From positions 4,650,001 through 4,714,000 of the forward strand of contig NZ_CP023695.1 of assembly GCF_008704395.1 (NCBI RefSeq): a stretch of DNA of 64,000 nt, given 5' to 3'. The position numbers were made by a program, and so were the translations under genes. Below, piece after piece: positions 33,554 to 43,232 of this stretch. The notes beneath the pieces are model-generated. The model was not told where the DNA came from. It did not search any database and worked only from the letters and a program-made list of their open reading frames with translations. Source of the DNA: Streptomyces alboniger (lineage in GTDB: Bacteria > Actinomycetota > Actinomycetes > Streptomycetales > Streptomycetaceae). Position 1 is the stretch's first letter. Each line of letters starts with the position of its first letter.

Positions 33554-33837
33554 TGAGCGAGAACAACGTGACTGAGAACACCGAGACCCGCGGATTCCGC
33601 AAGACCCGCGAGGGTCTGGTCGTCAGCGACAAGATGGACAAGACCGTCGTCGTCGCCGTCGAGGACCGTGTGAAGCACGCGCTGTACGGCAAGGTCATCC
33701 GCCGTACGAACAAGCTCAAGGCCCACGACGAGCAGAACGCTGCCGGCGTCGGCGACCGCGTCCTCCTGATGGAGACGCGTCCGCTGTCGGCGACCAAGCG
33801 CTGGCGCATCGTCGAGATCCTCGAGAAGGCCAAGTAA
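33553..33837 (+). CDS. rpsQ: 30S ribosomal protein S17
   Basis: This 94-residue OB-fold protein binds the 16S 5' domain. The conserved core runs from [14 protein letters not shown] to [11 protein letters not shown]. Its ATG overlaps the rpmC stop. It is the last gene before a strong hairpin, so it closes the S10 segment. Confidence 0.97.
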   Translation: MSENNVTENTETRGFRKTREGLVVSDKMDKTVVVAVEDRVKHALYGKVIRRTNKLKAHDEQNAAGVGDRVLLMETRPLSATKRWRIVEILEKAK

Positions 33838-33875
33838 TTCTCCCAGGGGTATCCCTAGGAGTTCGTTCCGCCAGG

Positions 33876-33908
33876 CTCCCGGGGCAGTTCACTGAACTGC
33901 CCCGGGGG
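33876..33908 (+). terminator. Perfect hairpin between rpsQ and rplN
   Basis: CCCGGGGCAGTTC (33878-33890) pairs perfectly with GAACTGCCCCGGG (33894-33906) with a 3-base loop. It marks the S10/spc boundary. With no U tail it may be a partial terminator or a processing or stability element. Confidence 0.65.
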
Positions 33909-33934
33909 AACCGGCAGACAATCAGGAGATAGAC

Positions 33935-34303
33935 GTGATCCAGCAGGAGTCGCGACTGCGCGTCGCCGACAACACGGGTGCGAAGGAAATTCTCACCATC
34001 CGTGTTCTCGGTGGCTCGGGTCGCCGCTACGCGGGCATCGGTGACGTCATTGTCGCCACCGTCAAGGACGCGATCCCCGGTGGCAACGTGAAGAAGGGTG
34101 ACGTCGTCAAGGCGGTCATCGTTCGCACCGTCAAGGAGCGCCGCCGTCCGGACGGCTCGTACATCCGCTTCGACGAGAACGCCGCCGTCATTCTGAAGAA
34201 CGACGGCGACCCTCGCGGCACCCGTATCTTCGGCCCCGTCGGCCGTGAGCTGCGCGAGAAGAAGTTCATGAAGATCATCTCGCTCGCGCCGGAGGTGCTG
34301 TAA
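33935..34303 (+). CDS. rplN: 50S ribosomal protein L14
   Basis: This 122-residue protein takes part in an intersubunit bridge and is the docking site of the silencing factor RsfS. It has a GTG start with AGGAGATAGAC upstream. The [10 protein letters not shown] motif is canonical. rplX begins two bases after its stop. Confidence 0.98.
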   Translation: MIQQESRLRVADNTGAKEILTIRVLGGSGRRYAGIGDVIVATVKDAIPGGNVKKGDVVKAVIVRTVKERRRPDGSYIRFDENAAVILKNDGDPRGTRIFGPVGRELREKKFMKIISLAPEVL

Positions 34304-34305
34304 GC

Positions 34306-34629
34306 ATGAAGATCAAGAAGGGCGACCTGGTCCAGGTCATCACCGGTAAGGACAAGGGCAAGCAGGGCAAGGTCATTGCCGCTTACCCGCGCGACGAGCG
34401 CGTCCTGGTCGAGGGTGTCAACCGGGTCAAGAAGCACACGAAGGCCGGCCCGACCGCCAGCGGCTCGCAGGCCGGCGGCATCGTGACCACCGAGGCCCCC
34501 GTCCACGTCTCCAACGTCCAGCTGGTCGTGGAGAAGGACGGCAACAAGGTTGTCACGCGCGTCGGTTACCGCTTCGACGACGAGGGCAACAAGATCCGCG
34601 TTGCCAAGCGGACGGGTGAGGACATCTGA
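34306..34629 (+). CDS. rplX: 50S ribosomal protein L24
   Basis: This 107-residue assembly initiator has a KOW motif at the N-terminus ([20 protein letters not shown]). Its stop overlaps the rplE ATG by one base. Confidence 0.98.
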   Translation: MKIKKGDLVQVITGKDKGKQGKVIAAYPRDERVLVEGVNRVKKHTKAGPTASGSQAGGIVTTEAPVHVSNVQLVVEKDGNKVVTRVGYRFDDEGNKIRVAKRTGEDI

Positions 34630-35186
34630 TGACGACCACCACCACTCCGCGTCTCAAGACGAAGTACCGCGAGGAGATCACGGGCAAGCTGCGTGAGGAG
34701 TTCTCGTACGAGAACGTCATGCAGATCCCCGGCCTGGTCAAGATCGTGGTGAACATGGGTGTCGGCGACGCCGCCCGTGACTCGAAGCTGATCGACGGCG
34801 CCATCCGCGACCTGACCACGATCACCGGCCAGAAGCCGGCCGTGACGAAGGCCCGGAAGTCCATCGCGCAGTTCAAGCTGCGCGAGGGCCAGCCGATCGG
34901 CTGCCACGTCACGCTCCGTGGCGACCGCATGTGGGAGTTCCTGGACCGCACCCTGTCGCTCGCGCTGCCGCGCATCCGCGACTTCCGTGGTCTGTCCCCC
35001 AAGCAGTTCGACGGCCGTGGCAACTACACCTTCGGTCTCACGGAGCAGGTCATGTTCCACGAGATCGACCAGGACAAGATCGACCGCGTCCGGGGTATGG
35101 ACATCACCGTGGTCACCACGGCGACCAACGACGACGAGGGCCGTGCCCTCCTTCGTCACCTCGGCTTCCCGTTCAAGGAGGCGTAA
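34629..35186 (+). CDS. rplE: 50S ribosomal protein L5
   Basis: This 185-residue protein of the central protuberance binds 5S rRNA and contacts P-site tRNA. The conserved [10 protein letters not shown] and [20 protein letters not shown] segments are present. The ATG overlaps the rplX stop. Confidence 0.98.
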   Translation: MTTTTTPRLKTKYREEITGKLREEFSYENVMQIPGLVKIVVNMGVGDAARDSKLIDGAIRDLTTITGQKPAVTKARKSIAQFKLREGQPIGCHVTLRGDRMWEFLDRTLSLALPRIRDFRGLSPKQFDGRGNYTFGLTEQVMFHEIDQDKIDRVRGMDITVVTTATNDDEGRALLRHLGFPFKEA

Positions 35187-35191
35187 GCGAG

Positions 35192-35377
35192 ATGGCGAAG
35201 AAGGCTCTGATTGCCAAGGCTGCTCGTAAGCCCAAGTTCGGTGTGCGTGCGTACACCCGCTGCCAGCGCTGCGGCCGTCCGCACTCCGTCTACCGCAAGT
35301 TCGGCCTCTGCCGCGTGTGCCTTCGTGAGATGGCTCACCGTGGCGAGCTGCCGGGCGTGACCAAGAGCTCCTGGTAG
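35192..35377 (+). CDS. rpsN: 30S ribosomal protein S14, zinc-binding type Z
   Basis: This 61-residue protein carries two CxxC pairs, Cys24/27 and Cys40/43, the short zinc form of S14. The ATG at 35192 is 5 bases after the rplE stop, with AAGGAGG inside the end of rplE as ribosome-binding site. It helps build the 30S head. Confidence 0.97.
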   Translation: MAKKALIAKAARKPKFGVRAYTRCQRCGRPHSVYRKFGLCRVCLREMAHRGELPGVTKSSW

Positions 35378-35404
35378 TCCTGCCCTTCAAGGGTTTTTAG
35401 GACT
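35376..35404 (+). terminator. Hairpin at the rpsN stop codon
   Basis: AGTCCT (35376-35381) pairs with AGGACT (35399-35404), enclosing CCCTT/AAGGG and a TTTTT run (35394-35398). The inner stem plus U run resembles a terminator that would stop part of the transcription between rpsN and rpsH. Confidence 0.5.
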
Positions 35405-35417
35405 CCTGGATCTCTCG

Positions 35418-35498
35418 GTAAGTAAAGGGTCGGCAGATGCCCTCCCCTCCATGGCTTAGGCTAGGAGGGTTGGGCGTCTGCCGCCCTGACCGACTTAC
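35418..35498 (+). promoter_or_regulatory. Large foldback in the rpsH leader
   Basis: CGGCAGATGCCC (35431-35442) pairs with GGGCGTCTGCCG (35472-35483), one T-G wobble. Inside, CCCTCC pairs with GGAGGG; outside, GTAAGT (35418-35423) pairs with ACTTAC (35493-35498). The structure lies about 100 bases before rpsH in the 219-base rpsN-rpsH gap. In E. coli, S8 represses the spc operon through mRNA; this could be a local equivalent. A TAGGCT box inside the loop could instead be a -10. Confidence 0.5.
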
Positions 35499-35596
35499 TA
35501 CGCCGTAGGTCCCCGCGCCGCACCCGTCCCGCCTCTGAGTGGGGAGAGGGATGGCGCAGATAGGAAACCCCGGCGAGAGAGGCCGAAGGCCAATTC

Positions 35597-35995
35597 ATGA
35601 CCATGACTGATCCGATCGCGGACATGCTGACTCGTCTGCGTAACGCGAACTCGGCGTACCACGACACCGTGGCGATGCCGCACAGCAAGATCAAGTCTCA
35701 CATCGCGGAGATCCTCCAGCAGGAGGGCTTCATCACGGGCTGGAAGGTCGAGGACGCCGAGGTTGGCAAGAACCTCGTTCTCGAGCTGAAGTTCGGCCCG
35801 AACCGTGAGCGCTCCATTGCGGGCATCAAGCGGATCTCCAAGCCCGGTCTCCGGGTTTACGCGAAGTCCACCAACCTGCCGAAGGTGCTCGGCGGCCTGG
35901 GCGTGGCGATCATCTCCACGTCCCACGGTCTGCTCACCGGCCAGCAGGCAGGCAAGAAGGGCGTAGGTGGGGAAGTCCTCGCCTACGTCTGGTAG
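35597..35995 (+). CDS. rpsH: 30S ribosomal protein S8
   Basis: This 132-residue protein binds the central domain of 16S rRNA. The C-terminal [26 protein letters not shown] is canonical. It begins after a long structured leader, unlike the tight spacing elsewhere in the cluster. Confidence 0.98.
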   Translation: MTMTDPIADMLTRLRNANSAYHDTVAMPHSKIKSHIAEILQQEGFITGWKVEDAEVGKNLVLELKFGPNRERSIAGIKRISKPGLRVYAKSTNLPKVLGGLGVAIISTSHGLLTGQQAGKKGVGGEVLAYVW

Positions 35996-36016
35996 TCGGG
36001 AACGGAGGAATAGCTA

Positions 36017-36556
36017 ATGTCGCGTATTGGCAAGCTCCCCATCACGGTTCCCGCCGGCGTGGACGTCACCATCGACGGCCAGACGGTCGCGGTCAAGGGC
36101 CCCAAGGGAACCCTGAGCCACACCATCGTCGCGCCGATCGAGATCGCTAAGGGTGAGGACGGCGTCCTGAACGTCACCCGCCCGAACGACGAGCGTCAGA
36201 ACAAGGCCCTGCACGGCCTGTCCCGCACGCTGGTGGCGAACATGATCACCGGCGTGACCCAGGGTTACGTGAAGAAGCTCGAAATCAGCGGTGTCGGTTA
36301 CCGCGTCCTGGCGAAGGGCTCCAACCTGGAGTTCTCGCTCGGCTACAGCCACCCGATCCTGATCGAGGCGCCCGAGGGCATCTCCTTCAAGGTCGAATCG
36401 GCGACCAAGTTCTCGGTCGAGGGCATCGACAAGCAGAAGGTCGGCGAGGTTGCGGCCAACATCCGCAAGCTGCGCAAGCCCGACCCGTACAAGGCCAAGG
36501 GCGTCAAGTACGAAGGCGAAGTCATCCGCCGCAAGGTCGGAAAGGCGGGTAAGTAA
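36017..36556 (+). CDS. rplF: 50S ribosomal protein L6
   Basis: This 179-residue protein sits near the sarcin-ricin loop and supports factor binding. It has two repeated alpha/beta domains and a C-terminal [15 protein letters not shown] motif. GGAGGAATAG precedes the ATG. Confidence 0.98.
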   Translation: MSRIGKLPITVPAGVDVTIDGQTVAVKGPKGTLSHTIVAPIEIAKGEDGVLNVTRPNDERQNKALHGLSRTLVANMITGVTQGYVKKLEISGVGYRVLAKGSNLEFSLGYSHPILIEAPEGISFKVESATKFSVEGIDKQKVGEVAANIRKLRKPDPYKAKGVKYEGEVIRRKVGKAGK

Positions 36557-36559
36557 GCC

Positions 36560-36943
36560 ATGGCATACGGTGTCAAGATTGCTAAGGGCGACGCTTACAA
36601 GCGTGCTGCCATCAAGCGTCGTCACATCCGCATCCGTAAGCACATCTCGGGTACGGCTGAGCGTCCGCGCCTGGTCGTGACGCGCTCCAACCGCCACATC
36701 GTGGCCCAGGTCATCGACGACATCAAGGGTCACACCCTTGCGTCGGCGTCGACCCTGGACACCACGATCCGCGGCGGCGAGGGCGACAAGTCCGCGCAGG
36801 CCAAGTCGGTCGGCGCCCTGGTCGCCGAGCGCGCCAAGGCCGCCGGTGTCGAGACTGTCGTGTTCGACCGTGGTGGTAACCAGTACGCCGGGCGCATCGC
36901 CGCCCTGGCGGACGCCGCCCGCGAAGCCGGACTCAAGTTCTGA
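36560..36943 (+). CDS. rplR: 50S ribosomal protein L18
   Basis: This 127-residue 5S rRNA-binding protein begins three bases after rplF. The [17 protein letters not shown] and [24 protein letters not shown] segments are canonical. Confidence 0.98.
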   Translation: MAYGVKIAKGDAYKRAAIKRRHIRIRKHISGTAERPRLVVTRSNRHIVAQVIDDIKGHTLASASTLDTTIRGGEGDKSAQAKSVGALVAERAKAAGVETVVFDRGGNQYAGRIAALADAAREAGLKF

Positions 36944-37011
36944 GTCCTGCCCGTTCGCGCAGCGACTCATTGATGCTGCGTAGCTAGCGGAAACAGAGAG
37001 AGGTAATTCCA

Positions 37012-37620
37012 ATGGCTGGACCCCAGCGCCGCGGTGGCGGTGCCGGTGGCGGCGAGCGGCGGGACCGGAAGGGTCGCGACGGTGGCGCTGCTGCCGCCGA
37101 GAAGACCGCGTACGTTGAGCGCGTTGTCGCGATCAACCGCGTCGCCAAGGTTGTGAAGGGTGGTCGTCGCTTCAGCTTCACTGCGCTCGTCGTAGTGGGC
37201 GACGGTGACGGCACCGTGGGTGTCGGTTACGGCAAGGCCAAGGAGGTGCCGGCCGCCATCGCCAAGGGTGTTGAGGAGGCCAAGAAGCACTTCTTCAAGG
37301 TCCCCCGTATCCAGGGCACCATCCCGCACCCGATCACGGGCGAGAAGGCCGCGGGCGTCGTCCTGCTCAAGCCTGCTTCCCCCGGTACCGGTGTTATCGC
37401 CGGTGGCCCGGTGCGTGCCGTGCTCGAGTGCGCCGGCGTTCACGACATCCTGTCGAAGTCACTCGGTTCGTCGAACGCGATCAACATCGTGCACGCGACC
37501 GTGGCGGCCCTCAAGGGTCTGCAGCGTCCCGAGGAGATCGCGGCTCGCCGTGGTCTGCCCCTCGAGGACGTCGCTCCCGCGGCTCTGCTGCGGGCGCGTG
37601 CCGGGGCTGGTGCTGCGTAA
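37012..37620 (+). CDS. rpsE: 30S ribosomal protein S5
   Basis: This 202-residue protein acts in decoding fidelity and mRNA unwinding. A Gly/Arg-rich N-terminal extension of about 35 residues precedes the conserved core ([19 protein letters not shown]). The spectinomycin loop region VKGGRRFSF is wild-type. Its stop overlaps the rpmD ATG (TAATG). Confidence 0.98.
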   Translation: MAGPQRRGGGAGGGERRDRKGRDGGAAAAEKTAYVERVVAINRVAKVVKGGRRFSFTALVVVGDGDGTVGVGYGKAKEVPAAIAKGVEEAKKHFFKVPRIQGTIPHPITGEKAAGVVLLKPASPGTGVIAGGPVRAVLECAGVHDILSKSLGSSNAINIVHATVAALKGLQRPEEIAARRGLPLEDVAPAALLRARAGAGAA

Positions 37621-37802
37621 TGGCACAGCTCAAGATCACGCAGACGAAGTCGTACATCGGCAGCAAGCAGAACCACCGCGACACCCTGCGTTCCCTTGGT
37701 CTCAAGGGCATCAACACGCAGGTCGTCAAGGAGGACCGCCCCGAGTTCCGCGGAATGGTGCACACCGTCCGCCACCTCGTGACGGTTGAGGAGGTCGACT
37801 GA
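37620..37802 (+). CDS. rpmD: 50S ribosomal protein L30
   Basis: This 60-residue small alpha/beta protein ([19 protein letters not shown]) starts on the last base of the rpsE stop and ends one base before rplO, so all three genes are coupled. Confidence 0.97.
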   Translation: MAQLKITQTKSYIGSKQNHRDTLRSLGLKGINTQVVKEDRPEFRGMVHTVRHLVTVEEVD

Positions 37803-37803
37803 C

Positions 37804-38259
37804 ATGGCGGAGCAGAACCCGCTGAAGGTCCACAACCTCCGGCCCGCCCCGGGCGCCAAGACCGCCAAGACCCGTGTGGGTCGTGGTGAGGCGTCCAAGG
37901 GTAAGACCGCTGGTCGTGGTACCAAGGGCACCAAGGCCCGTTACCAGGTTCCGGAGCGCTTCGAGGGTGGCCAGATGCCCCTCCACATGCGTCTCCCGAA
38001 GCTCAAGGGCTTCCGGAACCCGTTCAAGACCGAGTTCCAGGTCGTGAACCTCGACAAGCTGAGCGCGCTGTACCCGGAGGGTGGCGAGGTCACCGTCGAG
38101 GGTCTCGTCGCCAAGGGTGCCGTTCGCAAGAACAGCCTCGTCAAGGTCCTCGGCCAGGGCGAGATCTCCGTGGCGCTGCAGGTGACGGTCGACGCCGTCT
38201 CCGGCTCCGCCAAGGAGAAGATCACCGCCGCGGGCGGTACCGTCACCGAGCTCGTCTGA
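37804..38259 (+). CDS. rplO: 50S ribosomal protein L15
   Basis: This 151-residue protein has the Gly/Lys/Arg-rich N-terminal RNA-binding arm ([19 protein letters not shown]) and a C-terminal globular domain. The ATG at 37804 follows GAGGAGG. A strong hairpin separates it from secY. Confidence 0.97.
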   Translation: MAEQNPLKVHNLRPAPGAKTAKTRVGRGEASKGKTAGRGTKGTKARYQVPERFEGGQMPLHMRLPKLKGFRNPFKTEFQVVNLDKLSALYPEGGEVTVEGLVAKGAVRKNSLVKVLGQGEISVALQVTVDAVSGSAKEKITAAGGTVTELV

Positions 38260-38292
38260 TTCCCTCAGACGTGTCGATGACATGAGCGATTC

Positions 38293-38332
38293 CCAGCCGG
38301 GGATGCCCCACAAAAGGGGCATCCCCGGTTGG
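38293..38332 (+). terminator. Terminator between rplO and secY
   Basis: A 17-bp stem (38293-38309 with 38316-38332, one G-T pair) has an ACAAAA loop and is followed by TCGTTCC. secY-adk therefore needs a promoter in the following 150 bases; TAAGCT (38379-38384) is the best -10 candidate. Confidence 0.8.
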
Positions 38333-38484
38333 TCGTTCCAAGGGGGGCACGGACGCCGGTAAGGTGGCGTGCACTGTCTAAGCTCCGTGCGGTCTGCCCG
38401 CACGGTTTTGTTGACTGATACGTATTCGTCGAACCTCAAGACCACCACCTCTGGCGCACGCGCGCGGGGGTCGCAGGAGGCACC

Positions 38485-39798
38485 GTGCTCACCGCGTTCG
38501 CCCGGGCGTTCAAGACGCCCGACCTGCGCAAGAAGCTGCTCTTCACGCTTGGCATCATTGTGATCTACCGGATCGGTACGCACGTGCCGATCCCCGGCGT
38601 CGACTACCGGAACGTTCAGACCTGCGTCGACAGCGCGAGTCAGAACCAGGGTCTGTTCGGCCTGGTCAACATGATGAGCGGTGGCGCGCTGCTGCAGATC
38701 ACGATCTTCGCGCTCGGCATCATGCCGTACATCACGGCGAGCATCATTCTGCAACTGCTGACCGTGGTGATCCCGCGGCTCGAGGCCCTCAAGAAGGAGG
38801 GCCAGGCCGGCACGGCGAAGATCACGCAGTACACGCGCTATCTGACCATCGCGCTCGCGATCCTCCAGGGCACCGGTCTGGTGGCCACCGCCCGCACCGG
38901 CAGCATCTTCCAGGGCTGCCCGGTCGCCAGCGAGATCGTCCCCGACCAGTCGATCTTCGTCACCATGACCATGGTCATCACGCTGACCGCCGGTACGGCC
39001 ACCGTCATGTGGCTCGGCGAGCTGATCACCGACCGCGGCATCGGCAACGGCATGTCGATCCTGATGTTCATCTCGATCGCCGCGACCTTCCCCGCCGCCC
39101 TGTGGGCCATCAAGGAGGAGGGCTCGCTCGCCGACGGCTGGATCGAGTTCGGCACCGTCATCGCGGTCGGTCTCGTCATGGTCGGCCTGGTGGTCTTCGT
39201 CGAGCAGGCGCAGCGGCGCATCCCCGTTCAGTACGCGAAGCGCATGATCGGCCGCAGGTCCTACGGCGGTACGTCGACGTACATCCCGCTGAAGGTGAAC
39301 CAGGCGGGCATCATCCCTGTGATCTTCGCCTCTTCGCTGCTCTACATTCCGGCGCTGGTCGCCAAGTTCGCCGGTGGCAACTCGGGATGGAAGCAGTGGA
39401 TCGACGCGAACCTGACCACAGGTGACCACCCGGTTTACATCACCACGTACTTCGTGCTGATCGTCTTCTTCGCCTTCTTCTACGTCGCGATCTCCTTCAA
39501 CCCCGAGGAAGTCGCCGACAACATGAAGAAGTATGGTGGCTTCATCCCGGGCATCCGGGCTGGCCGTCCGACCGCTGAGTACCTGAGCTACGTACTCAAC
39601 CGGATCACCTGGCCGGGTTCGCTGTATCTGGGTCTGATCGCTCTTGTGCCGACGATGGCGTTGGTGGGCTTCGGGGCCAACCAGAACTTCCCGTTCGGCG
39701 GGACGAGCATCCTCATCATCGTGGGTGTGGGTCTGGAAACCGTGAAGCAGATCGAGAGCCAGCTCCAGCAGCGCAATTACGAAGGGTTCCTCCGCTGA
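38485..39798 (+). CDS. secY: Preprotein translocase channel SecY
   Basis: This 437-residue membrane protein of about ten helices is the pore of SecYEG. The cytoplasmic loop QRRIPVQYAKRMIGRRSYGG and the C-terminal QIESQLQQRNYEGFL are conserved. It has a GTG start with GCAGGAGG upstream. The stop overlaps the adk ATG. Confidence 0.98.
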   Translation: MLTAFARAFKTPDLRKKLLFTLGIIVIYRIGTHVPIPGVDYRNVQTCVDSASQNQGLFGLVNMMSGGALLQITIFALGIMPYITASIILQLLTVVIPRLEALKKEGQAGTAKITQYTRYLTIALAILQGTGLVATARTGSIFQGCPVASEIVPDQSIFVTMTMVITLTAGTATVMWLGELITDRGIGNGMSILMFISIAATFPAALWAIKEEGSLADGWIEFGTVIAVGLVMVGLVVFVEQAQRRIPVQYAKRMIGRRSYGGTSTYIPLKVNQAGIIPVIFASSLLYIPALVAKFAGGNSGWKQWIDANLTTGDHPVYITTYFVLIVFFAFFYVAISFNPEEVADNMKKYGGFIPGIRAGRPTAEYLSYVLNRITWPGSLYLGLIALVPTMALVGFGANQNFPFGGTSILIIVGVGLETVKQIESQLQQRNYEGFLR

Positions 39799-40451
39799 TG
39801 CGAATCGTCCTCGTCGGGCCGCCCGGTGCGGGCAAGGGAACGCAGGCCGCGTTCCTCGCCAAGAACCTGTCGATCCCGCACATCTCCACGGGCGACCTCT
39901 TCCGTGCCAACATCAGCCAGGGCACGGAGCTGGGCAAGCGGGCGAAGGCGTTCATGGACGCCGGGAACCTCGTGCCCGACGAGGTGACGATCGGCATGGC
40001 GAAGGACCGCATGGCGCAGCCGGACGCCGAGCACGGTTTCCTGCTCGACGGGTTCCCGCGCAACGTGTCGCAGGCGGAGGCGCTGGACGTGGCGCTCAAG
40101 GCCGATGACGTGAAGCTCGACGCCGTCCTGGACCTGGAGGTCCCCGAGGACGAGGTCGTCAAGCGGATCGCCGGCCGCCGCATCTGCCGCAAGGACTCCA
40201 GCCACGTCTTCCACGTGACGTACTCGCAGCCGGAGCAGGAAGGTGTCTGCGACGTCTGCGGCGGCGAGCTGTACCAGCGCGAGGACGACAGCGAGGACAC
40301 CGTCCGCAAGCGCCTTGAGGTCTACCACACGCAGACCGAGCCGATCATCGACTACTACCGGACCCAGGGTCTGGTCGTCACGATCTCGGCGCTCGGCAAG
40401 GTGGACGAGGTCACCGAGCGTGCGATGGACGCCCTGAAGGGCGACAAGTAG
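39798..40451 (+). CDS. adk: Adenylate kinase
   Basis: This 217-residue enzyme interconverts AMP+ATP and 2 ADP. P-loop GPPGAGKGT spans residues 7-15. The LID domain carries CRKDSSH and a later CDVC pair, which may hold a structural zinc through three Cys and a His. It is coupled to secY by a TGATG overlap. Confidence 0.97.
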   Translation: MRIVLVGPPGAGKGTQAAFLAKNLSIPHISTGDLFRANISQGTELGKRAKAFMDAGNLVPDEVTIGMAKDRMAQPDAEHGFLLDGFPRNVSQAEALDVALKADDVKLDAVLDLEVPEDEVVKRIAGRRICRKDSSHVFHVTYSQPEQEGVCDVCGGELYQREDDSEDTVRKRLEVYHTQTEPIIDYYRTQGLVVTISALGKVDEVTERAMDALKGDK

Positions 40452-40475
40452 TCAGTAGTGACCAGTACGCTGTTT

Positions 40476-40507
40476 CGGCCGCGGTGCCCCTCGGGGGACC
40501 GCGGCCG
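40476..40507 (+). terminator. Hairpin between adk and map
   Basis: CGGCCGCGGT (40476-40485) pairs perfectly with ACCGCGGCCG (40498-40507), with CCCC/GGGG inside, then TACTGTTGTG. Confidence 0.75.
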
Positions 40508-40560
40508 TACTGTTGTGTACGTAGCCGGTTGTTGGACGGATGACGGAGAGCGGAAGCCCC

Positions 40561-41397
40561 ATGGTGCAGATCAAGACCCCCGAGCAGATCGCGAAGATGC
40601 GTGAGGCGGGCCTTGTCGTCGCCGCCATCCACGCGGCCACGCGTGAGGCCGCGGTGCCCGGGGCCACGACCAAGGACCTCGACGACGTCGCCCGCAAGGT
40701 GATCGCCGAGCACGGCGCGAAGTCCAACTTCCTCGGCTACGGCGGCTTCCCGGCGACGATCTGCACCTCCGTGAACGAGGTCGTCGTGCACGGCATCCCC
40801 GACGACAAGACCGTCCTCAAGGACGGCGACATCATCTCCATCGACGCGGGCGCGATCATCGACGGCTGGCACGGTGACGCGGCCTACACCGCGTTCGTCG
40901 GCACCGGACACGCTCCTGAGCTGGTGGAGCTCTCCCGGGTGACCGAGGAGTCGATGTGGGCCGGCATCGCGGCGATGAAGCAGGGCAACCGCCTGGTCGA
41001 CATCTCCCGTGCCATCGAGACGTACATCCGCCGCCAGCCGAAGCCGGGCGGCGGCAAGTACGGGATCGTCGAGGACTACGGCGGTCACGGCATCGGCACC
41101 GAGATGCACATGGACCCGCACCTCCTGAACTACGTCGAGCGCCGCCGCGGCAAGGGCCCCAAGCTGGTCCCCGGCTTCTGCCTCGCCATCGAGCCGATGG
41201 TCTCCCTGGGCACCCCGCGCACGGAGGTCCTGGAGGACGACTGGACGGTCATCACGACGGACGGCACGTGGTCCTCGCACTGGGAGCACTCGGTGGCCCT
41301 CACGGAGGAGGGCCCGCTCGTCCTGACGGCCCCGGACTGCGGGCGTGAGCGCCTCGCGGCGTACGGGGTGACTCCGGCGCCGGACCCGCTGGGCTGA
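40561..41397 (+). CDS. map: Type I methionine aminopeptidase
   Basis: This 278-residue enzyme removes initiator Met. Metal ligands are visible in ISIDAGAIIDGWHGD (two Asp), GGHGIG (His), AIEPM (Glu) and HWEHS (Glu). ATG 40561 (MVQIKTPEQIAKM) gives the conserved N-terminus with AGCGGAAG upstream; an in-frame ATG at 40540 would add seven residues. Confidence 0.96.
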   Translation: MVQIKTPEQIAKMREAGLVVAAIHAATREAAVPGATTKDLDDVARKVIAEHGAKSNFLGYGGFPATICTSVNEVVVHGIPDDKTVLKDGDIISIDAGAIIDGWHGDAAYTAFVGTGHAPELVELSRVTEESMWAGIAAMKQGNRLVDISRAIETYIRRQPKPGGGKYGIVEDYGGHGIGTEMHMDPHLLNYVERRRGKGPKLVPGFCLAIEPMVSLGTPRTEVLEDDWTVITTDGTWSSHWEHSVALTEEGPLVLTAPDCGRERLAAYGVTPAPDPLG

Positions 41398-41445
41398 GCC
41401 GTCCGGCTGCGCCGGGTGGGAGCCGTGGTTCTCGCGGGGCGGCGC

Positions 41446-41491
41446 CGTGGGCTGTGCCCACCCGTGCCGCCCTGCGGCACGCCTGCCCACA
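41446..41491. repeat. Compound inverted repeat after map
   Basis: An inner stem CGTGCCGC-CCT-GCGGCACG (about 41464-41482) is flanked by outer GTGGGC and GCCCAC arms, a cruciform-like element. Similar blocks are common between Streptomyces genes. It probably serves as the map terminator. The rest of 41398-41677 shows only the infA -10. Confidence 0.5.
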
Positions 41492-41591
41492 GCAGTCGGT
41501 GCGCCATGCGGCGCCGGTCGGCCAGCCGGTTGCTTAAGGATCTACGGCATGGGGCAGACTTTCTCGATTCGTCTTTCCGAGTGCACTGACG

Positions 41592-41597
41592 TAGACT
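41592..41597 (+). promoter_or_regulatory. Candidate infA -10 box
   Basis: TAGACT fits the streptomycete TANNNT consensus, 80 bases before the infA start. No strong -35 is seen at 17-18 bases upstream. Confidence 0.4.
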
Positions 41598-41677
41598 GAC
41601 GCGTCGGCTCTCGTGCATCCGTGTGTCTGCATACGGAGCATGAAGTCGATCAAGGTAGTCGATTCGAAGGGCGAAGC

Positions 41678-41899
41678 GTGGCCAAGAAGCAAGGTGCCAT
41701 CGAGATCGAAGGCACTGTCGTCGAGTCTCTTCCGAACGCCATGTTCAAGGTGGAGCTCCAGAACGGCCACCAGGTCCTGGCACACATCAGCGGCAAGATG
41801 CGTATGCACTACATCCGTATCCTCCCTGACGACCGGGTCGTGGTGGAGCTGTCTCCGTACGACCTGACGCGTGGCCGGATCGTCTACCGGTACAAGTAG
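41678..41899 (+). CDS. infA: Translation initiation factor IF-1
   Basis: This 73-residue S1-like OB-fold protein blocks the A site during initiation. The GTG at 41678 gives [14 protein letters not shown], the conserved start, with GAAGGGCGAAG upstream. It heads the infA-rpmJ-rpsM-rpsK-rpoA-rplQ segment. Confidence 0.97.
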   Translation: MAKKQGAIEIEGTVVESLPNAMFKVELQNGHQVLAHISGKMRMHYIRILPDDRVVVELSPYDLTRGRIVYRYK

Positions 41900-41957
41900 A
41901 TCTTGCCCGCACTCCGTTCCGGCGGGGTGGTGGCACTGACCCGGAGAACCTCACCCA

Positions 41958-42071
41958 ATGAAGGTCAAGCCGAGCGTCAAGAAGATCTGCGACAAGTGCA
42001 GGGTGATCCGCCGTCACGGCCGGGTCATGATCATCTGCGACAACCCGCGCCACAAGCAGCGCCAGGGCTGA
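41958..42071 (+). CDS. rpmJ: 50S ribosomal protein L36 (zinc form)
   Basis: This 37-residue protein ([14 protein letters not shown] then [14 protein letters not shown]) has zinc ligands Cys11, Cys14, Cys27 and His32. GGAG lies 11 bases before the ATG. It is too short for many gene finders but unmistakable by sequence and by position between infA and rpsM. Confidence 0.97.
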   Translation: MKVKPSVKKICDKCRVIRRHGRVMIICDNPRHKQRQG

Positions 42072-42134
42072 CGCACGACTGCAGTTCGCAGATTTTCGCG
42101 CGACGCACGTAAGTAGATACGCAGCACCCGTCCC

Positions 42135-42233
42135 TCTTCAGATCCATCGGTAATGGAGGGCGACACCCCCGGTCGGAGGCCGGGGACCCAGTAGGTACCT
42201 CATACGGCCGCTGGGAGTGGTACTGCTGAAGAC
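42135..42233 (+). promoter_or_regulatory. Structured rpmJ-rpsM gap
   Basis: Stems seen are TCCAT/ATGGA (about 42143-42157), CCCCGG (42167-42172) with CCGGGG (42180-42185), and a possible long-range TCTTCAG (42135-42141) with CTGAAGA (about 42227-42233). In E. coli, S4 represses the alpha operon through a pseudoknot before rpsM. Here rpsD is not in the cluster, so any such role is speculative. Confidence 0.35.
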
Positions 42234-42259
42234 CTCCGAAGAATCAACAGGAGCCATGA

Positions 42260-42640
42260 ATGGCACGCGTTGAAGGCGTTGACCTCCCGCGCGAAAAGCG
42301 CATCGAGGTTGCCCTCACCTACGTGTTCGGCATCGGCCGCACGCTGGCCCAGCAGACGCTGGACGCCACCGAGGTGGACCGCAACACCCGCGTCCGCGAT
42401 CTGACCGAGGAAGACCTCGTCAAGATCCGCGAGTACGTGGACGCCAACATCAAGACCGAGGGTGACCTCCGTCGCGAGATCCAGGCCGACATCCGCCGCA
42501 AGGTCGAGATCGGTTGCTACCAGGGTCTGCGTCACCGTCGTGGCCTGCCCGTCCGCGGTCAGCGCACCAGCACCAACGCCCGCACCCGCAAGGGCCCGCG
42601 TCGCGCCATCGCCGGTAAGAAGAAGCCGGGCAAGAAGTAG
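42260..42640 (+). CDS. rpsM: 30S ribosomal protein S13
   Basis: This 126-residue head protein contacts the 50S central protuberance and P-site tRNA. The C-terminal [20 protein letters not shown] tail is typical. CAGGAG precedes the ATG. Confidence 0.98.
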   Translation: MARVEGVDLPREKRIEVALTYVFGIGRTLAQQTLDATEVDRNTRVRDLTEEDLVKIREYVDANIKTEGDLRREIQADIRRKVEIGCYQGLRHRRGLPVRGQRTSTNARTRKGPRRAIAGKKKPGKK

Positions 42641-42705
42641 TCCTCGCTCAGCGGTCTATCGACAGCTGTCGCTGCAGGACCGACCACCTCCCGTAGGAGT
42701 TATAG

Positions 42706-43110
42706 ATGCCCCCCAAGGGTCGTCAGGGCGCTGCCAAGAAGGTGCGCCGCAAGGAAAAGAAGAACGTTGCCCACGGGCACGCTCACATCAAGAGCACGTT
42801 CAACAACACGATCGTGTCCATCACGGACCCGACCGGCAACGTGATCTCGTGGGCCTCCGCCGGCCACGTCGGCTTCAAGGGCTCGCGCAAGTCCACGCCG
42901 TTCGCCGCGCAGATGGCCGCCGAGTCGGCTGCCCGTCGCGCGCAGGAGCACGGCATGCGCAAGGTCGACGTCTTCGTCAAGGGCCCGGGTTCCGGTCGTG
43001 AGACCGCCATCCGTTCGCTCCAGGCGACCGGCCTTGAGGTCGGCTCGATCCAGGACGTGACGCCCACGCCGCACAACGGCTGCCGTCCGCCCAAGCGCCG
43101 CCGCGTCTGA
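42706..43110 (+). CDS. rpsK: 30S ribosomal protein S11
   Basis: This 134-residue platform protein at the E-site mRNA path has a Lys/Arg-rich N-terminus and the conserved [22 protein letters not shown] and [17 protein letters not shown] C-terminus ([14 protein letters not shown]). GTAGGAGTT lies before the ATG. Confidence 0.98.
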   Translation: MPPKGRQGAAKKVRRKEKKNVAHGHAHIKSTFNNTIVSITDPTGNVISWASAGHVGFKGSRKSTPFAAQMAAESAARRAQEHGMRKVDVFVKGPGSGRETAIRSLQATGLEVGSIQDVTPTPHNGCRPPKRRRV

Positions 43111-43139
43111 CGCACGGTTGTCTTAGCTTTACCTGGATT

Positions 43140-43173
43140 CGGGCGGTACGGCTCTTCGGAGGCGTGCCGCCCG
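43140..43173 (+). terminator. Hairpin between rpsK and rpoA
   Basis: CGGGCGGTACG (43140-43150) pairs with CGTGCCGCCCG (43163-43173), one T-G wobble. It may reduce read-through into rpoA or stabilise the rpsK 3' end. Confidence 0.55.
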
Positions 43174-43232
43174 TACCCTTGAAACATCTCAGGGCATCAA
43201 ATAGTGGGTGCCCCTGACTGAAGGATTCCTTC

